Positions 1 to 6,962 of a DNA stretch of 8,100 nucleotides are shown here, one piece after another; position 1 is the stretch's first letter; each line of letters begins with the position of its first letter. The position numbers and the translations under genes were made by a program. The stretch is from Synergistaceae bacterium. Its GTDB lineage: Bacteria; Synergistota; Synergistia; Synergistales; Synergistaceae. The stretch covers positions 1-8,100 of the forward strand of contig JAISWP010000080.1 in NCBI GenBank assembly GCA_031271065.1, in the 5' to 3' direction. A model generated the notes under the pieces. The model was not told where the DNA came from. It ran no database searches and was given only the letters and a program-made list of their open reading frames with translations.

Positions 1-597
1 CTGGACTCCAGCGACGAGGCGCTGATCCGCAGGTACGAGACGACCAGACGCAGGCACCCCCTGGGCGACGGGATAACCATCATGGACGGGATAACCAGAG
101 AAAGGGGAGAGCTGGCCTCGGTCAGGGAACAATCGGATACGGTGATGGATACTTCCTCCATGAACCCCTCCGAGTTCCGGGACGCGCTTTTAGCCGAACT
201 GGACCTCGACGAGTACCCCTTTACCGTGATAGTGAGTTCGTTCGGTTTCAAAAACGGCATTCCCCGCGACTGCGATTATCTCTTCGACATGAGGTTTCTG
301 CCGAACCCCAACTACGTCCCGGAGCTCAAAAGGCTTTCGGGACGGGACATAGAGGTCCAGAATTATCTCGATAAGATACCGGAGAAACAGGTATTCATGA
401 AGCACCTGGTCTCGTTCATGGAGTTTATACTCAAGCATTACGAGAACACCGGAAAAAAACAGCTGCATCTGGCCGTAGGGTGCACCGGAGGGCGTCATCG
501 TTCCGTGGCGATAGCGGAACAGCTTTCCAAGATAATATCCGATACGGGGCTTCGCACCGCGACGAATCACCGGGACATAGACGCGGAGGAGAGTTGA
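1..597 (+). CDS. rapZ: RapZ/YvcJ-family nucleotide-binding protein, C-terminal part (5' end outside window)
   Basis: The reading frame is open from the first base, so the gene starts upstream; 198 residues are visible and the Walker A region is not. In-window residues 16-21 (RRRHPL) close the N-terminal kinase-like domain. The C-terminal domain follows with FGFKNGIP (81-88), RFLPNPNYVPEL (near 98-109) and GCTGGRHRS (160-168), which are signatures of the RapZ family. In E. coli RapZ is an RNA-binding adapter that senses glucosamine-6-phosphate and directs RNase E to the small RNA GlmZ, and so controls GlmS. In Gram-positive bacteria the homologue YvcJ is a nucleotide hydrolase, and the RNA role is not established outside enterobacteria. 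The last codons carry the ribosome binding site of yvcK, and the TGA stop shares its A with the yvcK ATG, so the two are probably translationally coupled. The family call is very safe; the exact role here is inference. Confidence 0.95.
   Translation: MDSSDEALIRRYETTRRRHPLGDGITIMDGITRERGELASVREQSDTVMDTSSMNPSEFRDALLAELDLDEYPFTVIVSSFGFKNGIPRDCDYLFDMRFLPNPNYVPELKRLSGRDIEVQNYLDKIPEKQVFMKHLVSFMEFILKHYENTGKKQLHLAVGCTGGRHRSVAIAEQLSKIISDTGLRTATNHRDIDAEES
585..590 (+). promoter_or_regulatory. Ribosome binding site deciding the yvcK start
   Basis: GGAGGA lies six bases before the ATG at 597, inside the last codons of rapZ. It supports the start that overlaps the rapZ stop (TGATG) over an in-frame ATG at 729, which would remove the hydrophobic N-terminus of YvcK and has only a distant purine stretch in front of it. 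Confidence 0.7.
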
Positions 598-1736
598 TGC
601 CGGGCTCTCTTCTTTCCCTTGCCGCGGGTTTTCTCATAGGATGCGTGCTGACCGCTCTTCTGCCCCTGGGGAGCCGTATCCGTTCAGCCGGAGCCGCCTG
701 GAATCCGGCCCGGAGAAGGCGGGACATAATGGGAAACGCCATCGAGCAGAAGCTGCTTCACGGTCCGAATTTCGTGTGCGTGGGAGGCGGTACAGGCCTC
801 TCGACCCTTCTCGGCGGCCTCAAAAGTTTCACCAGAAATATCACGGCGGTGGTAGCGGTCACGGACGAAGGGGGGAGTTCGGGGCGTCTCAGACAGGAGT
901 GGGGAGTCCTGCCCCCCGGTGACATCCGCAACTGCATAGTTTCTCTCGCCGAGAACGACAACTCTCTAAACAGCATACTCAACTTCCGCTTTGACAGAGG
1001 GGAGCTGGAGGGGCACAGTCTGGGCAACCTGATCTTGCTGGCGGCCTGCGAACTCAGGGGGGACTTCAGCAAGGCCGTGGAGGAAATGAACAGGATGCTC
1101 GCCATCAGAGGCAGGGTACTGCCCGTCACCACGGAGACGGTAGTCCTTCACGGGGAGACTGTCGACGGACGCACGGTCAAAGGCGAACTCGAACTGTCGG
1201 ACAACGGAAGCCGCATGAAAAGGATGTGGCTCGAACCGTCCTCCGCCAAACCTCTGTCAGACGTCATCGACGCCATATCGGAGGCGGACATGATCGTGCT
1301 GGGTCCCGGAAGCCTTTTCACCAGCATACTGCCCAACCTGCTTCTCGAGGAAGTGACGATGGCCATCAGGAATTCCCCAATGCCGAAAGTATACGTGGCG
1401 AACCTCATGACCCAGAAAAACGAGACCGAAGCGATGAACATAACGTCCCACCTCGACTGGATAGCCAGCGTCCTCGGCGAAATGCCGCAGTATATAGTGG
1501 TCAACCATACTCCGATACCGGACGATTATCTCCGGCGCTACCGCGAAAAAGGGGCGGAACCGCTCTATCTTTCCAGAGAGGAAGAGCTGTATCTGGAACG
1601 CAATGACTGCACTGTCGTGTCCGCCGATCTCGTCAATATAAAAGACGAGAAATACCTGCGCCATCACTCTCAGAATCTGGCGGAGATACTGATACGTATA
1701 GCGAAGGACTACCGCGAAAACAACTTCTCCGAGTGA
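597..1736 (+). CDS. yvcK: YvcK/CofD-like gluconeogenesis factor with N-terminal membrane segment
   Basis: This is a 379-residue protein of the YvcK (GlmR, CuvA) family, related to CofD. Homologues bind UDP-sugars and are needed for cell-wall integrity and growth on gluconeogenic carbon sources; in B. subtilis the protein is linked to GlmS and amino-sugar synthesis. Visible family motifs are VGGGTGLS (62-69), TDEGGSSGRLR (89-99), PPGDIRNC (106-113), EGHSLGNL (near 175-185), GPGSLFTSILPNLL (from 236) and NLMTQ..ETEAM. Residues 4-24 form a hydrophobic stretch, and basic residues follow it (R27, R29, R39-R42). By the positive-inside rule this predicts a single anchor with the enzyme-like domain in the cytoplasm. 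The start at 597 is supported by a ribosome binding site and by the one-base overlap with rapZ. Starting at 729 would give a soluble form of 335 residues. It lies second in the rapZ-yvcK-whiA trio. The family call is very safe; the membrane anchor is a prediction. Confidence 0.95.
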   Translation: MPGSLLSLAAGFLIGCVLTALLPLGSRIRSAGAAWNPARRRRDIMGNAIEQKLLHGPNFVCVGGGTGLSTLLGGLKSFTRNITAVVAVTDEGGSSGRLRQEWGVLPPGDIRNCIVSLAENDNSLNSILNFRFDRGELEGHSLGNLILLAACELRGDFSKAVEEMNRMLAIRGRVLPVTTETVVLHGETVDGRTVKGELELSDNGSRMKRMWLEPSSAKPLSDVIDAISEADMIVLGPGSLFTSILPNLLLEEVTMAIRNSPMPKVYVANLMTQKNETEAMNITSHLDWIASVLGEMPQYIVVNHTPIPDDYLRRYREKGAEPLYLSREEELYLERNDCTVVSADLVNIKDEKYLRHHSQNLAEILIRIAKDYRENNFSE

Positions 1737-1746
1737 GTGGGTATCG

Positions 1747-2613
1747 ATGGAAAAGATCAGCACCGTTCTGTGGGATGAACTGCTGGAGCTGGGAACCAAG
1801 GACGCCGTTTCCGAGCTGTCCGGTTTTTTGTCTGTCCTGCCCGCCGTCCTGACGGAAGAGGTCGTTAGGGTCGACACCAGGAGGCTAGTGGTCGCCCGCA
1901 GGATTCTGAAACTTTCAAAGGCATTGAACGAAGAGCCTTTTGGTGGGAAAATAAACGCGGCGGGCGGTTCTCTCGATCTGGACAAAGAAAAGGGCAAAGC
2001 GGTATTCGTCCTCGGGAGGGACTTTTACGAGAGGACACAGCGGAGAGGACGGAGAAAATGGGCGTGGCTGCGCGGCGTTTGGGGCGGGTGCGGCGCAATG
2101 TACCTCCCGCAGAACGGATATCATATGGTAATGCGTACGCACCCCGTATTTTCCGGCGGGACCGATATACTTGCGGTCCTGCGTTCCTCCGGAGTCGAGC
2201 CTAAGGTGAGGCTGATAAGAGGAAAGACTGAATATATGATCCGCGACCTGGAAAGCATAGTGACATGTCTGACCCGTATGGAGCTGGTGAAAACCTCTCT
2301 TTCGCTCGAAGATACCGCCGTGATAAGATCTGTCCGGGGAGTCGCGAATAAGATCGTCAACTGCGATTCGGCAAATATCGAGAAAAGCCTTGCGGCTGCC
2401 CGCGCGCAGATGGCGATTGCGGAGGCGCTTGACTCTTATGGCCTGTGGGACGTACTGTCCCCCGAAATGACAGAGCTGGCCCGCGCCCGCAGGGCTAATC
2501 CCAGCGCCTCTTTAGGCGAACTGGGGCAGATTTTGTCGAAACCGGTCAGCAAGAGCACTGTGGAGTACAGGTGGAGGAAACTCGAAACCCTGATATCGAA
2601 TTTAAAAAAATAA
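1747..2613 (+). CDS. whiA: DNA-binding protein WhiA
   Basis: This is a 288-residue protein, slightly shorter than the usual 300-330, of the WhiA family (DUF199). The family joins a catalytically dead LAGLIDADG homing-endonuclease fold to a C-terminal helix-turn-helix. Residues 108-119 (LRGVWGGCGAMY) match the LRGxFxxxGS motif of the first LAGLIDADG helix. The linker carries the family signature VANKIVNCDSANIEKS (near 199-214). The C-terminal helix-turn-helix is at about 251-282, with LGELGQIL and PVSKSTVEYRWRKLE. WhiA acts with WhiB in actinomycete sporulation, and in B. subtilis it affects division and chromosome segregation. Its role in a non-sporulating anaerobe is not known. It starts 10 bases after yvcK with no clear ribosome binding site of its own, so translation probably depends on coupling to yvcK. 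The ATG at 1747 is the only reasonable start. Confidence 0.93.
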   Translation: MEKISTVLWDELLELGTKDAVSELSGFLSVLPAVLTEEVVRVDTRRLVVARRILKLSKALNEEPFGGKINAAGGSLDLDKEKGKAVFVLGRDFYERTQRRGRRKWAWLRGVWGGCGAMYLPQNGYHMVMRTHPVFSGGTDILAVLRSSGVEPKVRLIRGKTEYMIRDLESIVTCLTRMELVKTSLSLEDTAVIRSVRGVANKIVNCDSANIEKSLAAARAQMAIAEALDSYGLWDVLSPEMTELARARRANPSASLGELGQILSKPVSKSTVEYRWRKLETLISNLKK

Positions 2614-2624
2614 ATTTAACAATC

Positions 2625-2631
2625 AAGGGAG
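2625..2631 (+). promoter_or_regulatory. Ribosome binding site deciding the debranching-like gene start
   Basis: AAGGGAG ends nine bases before the ATG at 2641, a workable distance, but directly abuts the in-frame ATG at 2632. The start at 2641 is therefore preferred; starting at 2632 would add only three residues (MVA). Confidence 0.6.
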
Positions 2632-2640
2632 ATGGTTGCC

Positions 2641-4623
2641 ATGTACCTCGGCAAAGCGGACGTAAACACCTACGACAAGGGTTCCGAGAGGGAATTTCTT
2701 GTATCGAACGGCGCGGGGAGTTACGGTTCGTCGACAGTTATAGGCGCTAACACGAGAAGCGAACACGGGCTTTTGGTGGTTCGCCCGGCAGATTCCGAAA
2801 CGCACAAGGTGCTTGTGAGCAAACTGGAGGAGACTCTTTACGCCGGCAATAAGAAGTACCAGCTTTCCACAAACCGCTACAAGGACCTGATATATCCCGA
2901 CGGATTCAGGTATCTGCAGGAATATCAGGGGACTCCGAATCCCGAAATGCTCTTTGTCATACACAGCATCTTCCTGAAGAAATCAATATTCATGCCGCGG
3001 AACGGGACCTGTACGGCAGTCAGATACGAACTGCTCGAATCCCCGGATCAGGTCAGTATGGACATTCGCCCTCTTTTTGCGCACAGGGTCAACAGCGGGA
3101 CGTGCGGGGGAAAAACCGCCGATTTCAGATCGGCCCTGTCGGAGGACGGGGTCGTCAGCGTGTCGGGAAGGGGATTCATCAGCCACGTATCGTTCACTGA
3201 CGCAAATGGCGGTGTGAAATGGTCCGCGAAGCCGCTGTGGTATGAAAATCTGATATATGAGCGCGGCGCGAGCCCAGACGAACCGACGGCAGATTCACTC
3301 TGGTCCCCGGGATACGGTTCGGTCTCGCTGAAGCGCGGCGGCGTTTTGTATGTGGTCCTGTCGGAAGAACCCCTTTCGTACACGGCGGAAGAGATGGAGT
3401 CCCTGATGAGGGAGACGATAGAACTGCAGAATTCGTTCATCGGCGGAGTCTCGCTGAATACCGACAACAGCATGGCGCTGAGCATGGCCCAGGCCTCATG
3501 TCACCTGGTCGCCGAAAACAAGGGAGGATACCCGGCGATATTCTCCGGATTTCCCTCGGTCATGCGCAGGGCGCGGGATACTTTCATTTCCCTGCCCGGT
3601 CTGACCCTCGCTGCCGGGCGGCCTCACGTGGCTCTGGGAATACTCGAAAGCTGGCTAGAATACGCGGTCAAATGCGGTATGATAGTCCCCGCTTCGATAA
3701 ACGCGGAGGGAGAGGCCCATGTGGGAGACGTGGACTCCGGTCTCTGGTTCATCTACGCCGCGATGAAATATTCATCGTCGTCATCCGGGGATTTTGCCGC
3801 CCGTCACCGCAGGGAGCTCTGCGGCATCCTGGAAAAGTACACTGAGGGCGACCCGAAGCTGGGGGCCGTCATGGACCCGGATTCGAAGCTGCTCAGATAT
3901 TTCGGCCTGGAGAGCGCGCGCAACTGGATGTCCGGGGACGCGGGAGGGGAGCCCATAGTCGAGCGCAGAGGATATCTGGTGGAACTGAACGCGCTCTGGT
4001 ACAACGCTCTGATTTTCATGGAGGACACGGCGCGCTCCTGCCAGGACGGCGAATCGGCCGATAAATACGGCAGACTCGCGCGCGAGGTGTACGATTCGTT
4101 CGGCAAGGTGTTCTGGAACGAAAACACGAAGTATCTTTACGACTGGGTCGATCCATCGGACGGGACACTCGACGGCTCCATCCGTCCCAACGCCATACTG
4201 GCCGTCTCCCTCCCTCGCCAGGTTCTGCCGGAGGATAAGGGGAGGGCTATGTTCACCACCTGCTGGAACGAGCTTTACACGACTTACGGGCTCCGCACGC
4301 TGGATCCGCGTCATGAGAAGTTCAAAGGGAGGTCCGAGGGGCGTCCCGACCAGAAGCAGAAGGCCAGACTGCGCGGCATGGCCTGGCCATGGCTGCTCGC
4401 TCATTTCATCACCGCGTATGTTCGCTTCAACCCGGACGCCGCCGAGATGGGATGGCGTTTCATACGTCCTTTCTCGTCCCACCTGCGCAGAGGGTGCCTC
4501 GGCGGCGTCGCGGAGTATTTCGACGGAGTCATGCCCTACAAACCTCATGGGGACGTCCTCTCGGCGGCGTCGCTGGGTGAGCTGATGCGCGTGATGCACG
4601 AGGACCTGAGCAAAGATCGCTGA
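2641..4623 (+). CDS. Glycogen debranching enzyme-like protein (amylo-alpha-1,6-glucosidase family)
   Basis: This is a 660-residue cytoplasmic protein with no signal peptide. The N-terminal domain (about 1-250) matches the bacterial debranching-enzyme N-terminal domain: EFLVSNGAGSYGSSTV..NTRSEHGLLV (18-46), then YQLSTNRYKD and FRYLQEYQGTPNPEM. The C-terminal (alpha/alpha)6 domain (about 270-640) matches the GH133-type amylo-alpha-1,6-glucosidase domain: RDTFISLPGLTLAAGR (312-327), DVDSGLWF (363-370), GYLVELNALWYNAL, RPNAILAVSLP, YGLRTL and AWPWLLAHF (from 581). That family removes alpha-1,6-linked glucose at glycogen branch points. Several blocks I remember as conserved and near the active site differ here: SVMRRARDT for WFxxWGRDT, VGDVDS for YNTVDA, WMSG for WMDA, and RLRGMAWPW for YHxGTVWPW. 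Activity on glycogen is therefore uncertain, although the Asp residues at 313 and 365 remain. It follows whiA closely and probably ends that operon. The fold assignment is good; the exact activity is open. Confidence 0.85.
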   Translation: MYLGKADVNTYDKGSEREFLVSNGAGSYGSSTVIGANTRSEHGLLVVRPADSETHKVLVSKLEETLYAGNKKYQLSTNRYKDLIYPDGFRYLQEYQGTPNPEMLFVIHSIFLKKSIFMPRNGTCTAVRYELLESPDQVSMDIRPLFAHRVNSGTCGGKTADFRSALSEDGVVSVSGRGFISHVSFTDANGGVKWSAKPLWYENLIYERGASPDEPTADSLWSPGYGSVSLKRGGVLYVVLSEEPLSYTAEEMESLMRETIELQNSFIGGVSLNTDNSMALSMAQASCHLVAENKGGYPAIFSGFPSVMRRARDTFISLPGLTLAAGRPHVALGILESWLEYAVKCGMIVPASINAEGEAHVGDVDSGLWFIYAAMKYSSSSSGDFAARHRRELCGILEKYTEGDPKLGAVMDPDSKLLRYFGLESARNWMSGDAGGEPIVERRGYLVELNALWYNALIFMEDTARSCQDGESADKYGRLAREVYDSFGKVFWNENTKYLYDWVDPSDGTLDGSIRPNAILAVSLPRQVLPEDKGRAMFTTCWNELYTTYGLRTLDPRHEKFKGRSEGRPDQKQKARLRGMAWPWLLAHFITAYVRFNPDAAEMGWRFIRPFSSHLRRGCLGGVAEYFDGVMPYKPHGDVLSAASLGELMRVMHEDLSKDR

Positions 4624-4637
4624 GCGTGCGAGGCGCA

Positions 4638-4666
4638 TTGACCGTTTGTGTTTTTTTTGGTAACCT
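4638..4666 (+). promoter_or_regulatory. Candidate sigma-70-type promoter for gap-pgk-tpiA
   Basis: TTGACC (4638-4643) is followed after 17 bases by TAACCT (4661-4666). The -35 matches consensus at five of six positions. The -10 matches at three, including the key first, second and last bases. The spacer contains a run of eight T (4651-4658). A second possible -10, TATAAG (4684-4689), has no good -35. A promoter is expected in this 107-base gap because it separates the rapZ operon from the glycolytic genes, but the exact elements are inferred. Confidence 0.4.
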
Positions 4667-4715
4667 GAACGGCGGTATGAAAATATAAGATAACACTCGG
4701 CAGTCATTCAAACAG

Positions 4716-4722
4716 AGGAGGT
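4716..4722 (+). promoter_or_regulatory. Strong ribosome binding site of gap
   Basis: AGGAGGT is a near-perfect Shine-Dalgarno sequence eight bases before the ATG at 4731, as expected for a highly expressed glycolytic gene. An ATG at 4724 is too close to it and lies in another frame. Confidence 0.85.
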
Positions 4723-4730
4723 CATGGACA

Positions 4731-5756
4731 ATGGCAAAGGGTAAAGTGGCAGTAAACGGATTCGGACGCATCGGACGAGTATTCCTCCGTTCGTATTTCG
4801 CGAAAGGGGATCACGACTTCGACGTGGTGGCGGTAAACGACCTCACGCCTCCTGATGTGCTGGAGTATCTTCTGAAATACGACTCGGTATTCCATCGCTT
4901 CCCTGGGACGGTCAAGCTGGAGGGCGATATACTGAATGTCAACGGGTGCAGGATCAAAGCGACGGCCGAGCCGGACCCGGCGAAGCTCCCCTGGAAAGAA
5001 CTCGGGGTGGATATAGTGGTGGAGAGTACGGGCCGTTTCACGGACGCGGCCAAGGCAAAAGCCCATATCGACGCCGGCGCAAAAAAGGTCATCATCTCCG
5101 CGCCGGCGTCAAATCAGGACGTCACGATAGTGATGGGCGTAAACGAGGATTCGTATGATCCGGCAAAACATCATATAATATCGAACGCGTCCTGCACCAC
5201 CAATTGCCTCGCTCCGGTAGTCAAGGCCATCGACGAAACGTTTGGCATCGTTAAGGGCCTGATGAACACGATACATTCGTACACCAACGACCAGGTGACT
5301 CTGGACTTCCCTCCGAAAAAAGGGATGTCCGCCATCACACGCGGCAGGGCCGCCGCTCTTTCCATCATACCGACCAGCACCGGCGCGGCGAAGGCCATCG
5401 CTGAAGTCATACCGCACCTCAAGGGCAGACTGAACGGTTTCTCCCTCCGCGTGCCCACGCCCGACGTATCCGTGGTCGATCTCACCGCCGAATTGAAAAA
5501 ACCCGCGTCCAAGGAAGAGATAAACGAGGCGGTAAAAAAGTACGCCGAAGGGCCCCTCAAGGGTATCCTCGGCTATGAGGCCGACGATCTCGTATCCATG
5601 GACTTCCTCGGGGATTTTCACTCGTCGGTGTTCGCGCCGAAGCACACCACGGTCATAGACAACATGGTCAAGGTGCTCTCCTGGTACGACAACGAGTGGG
5701 GGTACAGCTCCAGGGTGGCTGATCTTGCCGACCTGATGATCAAAAAGGGGTTGTAA
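4731..5756 (+). CDS. gap: Glyceraldehyde-3-phosphate dehydrogenase, type I
   Basis: This 341-residue enzyme converts glyceraldehyde 3-phosphate, phosphate and NAD to 1,3-bisphosphoglycerate, reversibly, in the cytoplasm. The Rossmann fold opens with VNGFGRIGR (8-16). An Asp at 37 in VNDLT follows the second beta strand, as in NAD-preferring enzymes. The catalytic site is SNASCTTNCLAP with the nucleophile Cys155. The motif HSYTNDQ follows about 20 residues later and matches the general-base His region. RGRAAALSIIPTSTGAAKA forms the phosphate-binding part, and WYDNEWGYSSRV closes the protein. Length and motifs are complete and ordinary. It is the first gene of the gap-pgk-tpiA operon, with its own strong ribosome binding site and a candidate promoter upstream. 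The pgk start lies three bases after its stop. No second gap paralogue is visible here, so it may serve both glycolysis and gluconeogenesis. Confidence 0.97.
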   Translation: MAKGKVAVNGFGRIGRVFLRSYFAKGDHDFDVVAVNDLTPPDVLEYLLKYDSVFHRFPGTVKLEGDILNVNGCRIKATAEPDPAKLPWKELGVDIVVESTGRFTDAAKAKAHIDAGAKKVIISAPASNQDVTIVMGVNEDSYDPAKHHIISNASCTTNCLAPVVKAIDETFGIVKGLMNTIHSYTNDQVTLDFPPKKGMSAITRGRAAALSIIPTSTGAAKAIAEVIPHLKGRLNGFSLRVPTPDVSVVDLTAELKKPASKEEINEAVKKYAEGPLKGILGYEADDLVSMDFLGDFHSSVFAPKHTTVIDNMVKVLSWYDNEWGYSSRVADLADLMIKKGL

Positions 5757-5759
5757 GCG

Positions 5760-6950
5760 TTGAAACTGAAAACATTCTCACCCCAGGACATCGCCGGTAA
5801 AAAAGTTCTTGTCAGGGTCGATTTCAACGTCCCGCTCACCGGCGACGGGCGTGTCTCCGACGCCACGAGAATAAACGCCCACGTGCCTCTCATCGAGGAA
5901 CTTTCCAGGGCGGGGGCCAGGATAGCGCTCTGTTCCCACCTGGGGAGACCGAAGGGGCAGGTCAATCAGAAATATACTCTCAGACCGGCCGCGGATGAAC
6001 TCGCGAAGATAATCGGCAGGCCTGTGGCGTTCGTCCCGGACTGTATCGGACCGGACGTTCCCTCAGCCGTTTCGTCTCTGCCGGCGGGGGGAGTGGCCGT
6101 TCTGGAGAACCTCCGTTTCTACGCTGAAGAGGAGAAAAATGACGCTGATTTCGCGAGGAAGCTCACTGCGCCCTTCGACGTATTCATCATGGACGCCTTC
6201 AGCGCGGCCCACAGGGCGCACGCCTCCACGAGGGCAGCCGCGGATTGTCTGCCGTCCTTCGCGGGACCGCTTCTGATCCGCGAGATAGAAATGCTCAGCG
6301 CCGCGCGCGATAATCCGAAACACCCCTTCGTATTGATACTGGGCGGCGCCAAAGTTTCCGACAAGATAAGCGTGATAGAAAACCTGATGGCGAAAGTCGA
6401 CACGATAATAATAGGCGGCGGGATGGCATTTACTTTCCAGAAGGCAAGGGGGTACGAGATCGGCCACTCCCTCTGCGAGAGTGAAAAACTGGATTTCGCC
6501 GGGGAGATGGAGGACCGTGCAAAGGCGAAGGGAGTTAAAATCCTTCTGCCGGTGGATGTGAAGGTGGCCTCCGAGGTTTCCGCCGACGCCGCGGTGAAAA
6601 CAGTGCCGGCTGACGCAATACCATCGGACCTCATGGGGCTCGACATAGGCCCGGAAACCGTCAGAAATTTCGCCGGCGCACTGCAAAACGCCGCCACCGT
6701 CCTTTGGAACGGCCCTATGGGAGTATTTGAGAACCCCTTATTTGCGGCGGGCACAAGAGCGATAGGGGAGACTCTGGCGGAAATAACCCGGTCCGGCGCT
6801 ATGACCGTAGTCGGCGGGGGGGATTCCGCCGCCGCGATAGTCCAGTTCGGCCTCGAAAAAGAGGTCTCTCACGTTTCGACCGGAGGCGGGGCTTCCCTGG
6901 AGTTCTTCGAGGGCAGGATGCTGCCTGGCGTGGAACCGTACGTGCTGTAG
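5760..6950 (+). CDS. pgk: Phosphoglycerate kinase
   Basis: This 396-residue enzyme transfers the phosphate of 1,3-bisphosphoglycerate to ADP. The N-terminal substrate domain has VLVRVDFNVPL, LCSHLGRPKG, LENLRFYAEEEKN and DAFSAAHRAHAST (145-157). The nucleotide domain has LGGAKVSDKISVIENL, GGGMAFTF, LWNGPMGVFE, GGGDSAAA and STGGGASLEFFEG. Residue 148 is Ser where Gly, or another small residue, is common in the DAFGxAHR motif; this is minor and should not affect function. The start is TTG at 5760, three bases after the gap stop. It places the usual beginning KTFSPQDIAGKKVLVR at the right distance and has an AAGGGG purine stretch about nine bases upstream. The weak start and tight spacing suggest that translation is coupled to gap. 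It is the second gene of the operon, and the length is typical. Confidence 0.97.
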   Translation: MKLKTFSPQDIAGKKVLVRVDFNVPLTGDGRVSDATRINAHVPLIEELSRAGARIALCSHLGRPKGQVNQKYTLRPAADELAKIIGRPVAFVPDCIGPDVPSAVSSLPAGGVAVLENLRFYAEEEKNDADFARKLTAPFDVFIMDAFSAAHRAHASTRAAADCLPSFAGPLLIREIEMLSAARDNPKHPFVLILGGAKVSDKISVIENLMAKVDTIIIGGGMAFTFQKARGYEIGHSLCESEKLDFAGEMEDRAKAKGVKILLPVDVKVASEVSADAAVKTVPADAIPSDLMGLDIGPETVRNFAGALQNAATVLWNGPMGVFENPLFAAGTRAIGETLAEITRSGAMTVVGGGDSAAAIVQFGLEKEVSHVSTGGGASLEFFEGRMLPGVEPYVL

Positions 6951-6954
6951 GAGG
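6949..6954 (+). promoter_or_regulatory. Ribosome binding site of tpiA overlapping the pgk stop
   Basis: AGGAGG begins with the last two bases of the pgk TAG stop and ends eight bases before the tpiA ATG. Ribosomes finishing pgk would cover this site, which suggests coupled translation. Confidence 0.8.
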
Positions 6955-6962
6955 GCTGCGTC

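Noticed and set aside
1..81. rapZ as a truncated pseudogene lacking its N-terminus
   Set aside because: The frame is open to the first base and encodes the expected RRRHPL region, so the missing part is simply outside the window.
480..596. Longer N-terminus for yvcK from an ATG at 480, inside rapZ
   Set aside because: It would overlap the conserved GCTGGRHRS region of rapZ by more than 110 bases, has no proper ribosome binding site, and the extra residues look like an out-of-frame reading. The start at 597 has a good site and a typical coupled overlap.
4626..4658. Terminator made of TGCG-AGG-CGCA and the T8 run
   Set aside because: The stem is only four or five pairs with a three-base loop, and the T run starts more than ten bases after it, so it does not form a normal intrinsic terminator.
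3781..4707. Long - strand open frame opposite the debranching-like gene
   Set aside because: It mirrors a GC-rich coding region, shows no family motif, and the + strand has clear domain matches across the same bases.
4724..4730. ATG at 4724 as the start of gap
   Set aside because: It is out of frame with the GAPDH sequence and only one base from the ribosome binding site. The ATG at 4731 gives the expected N-terminus.
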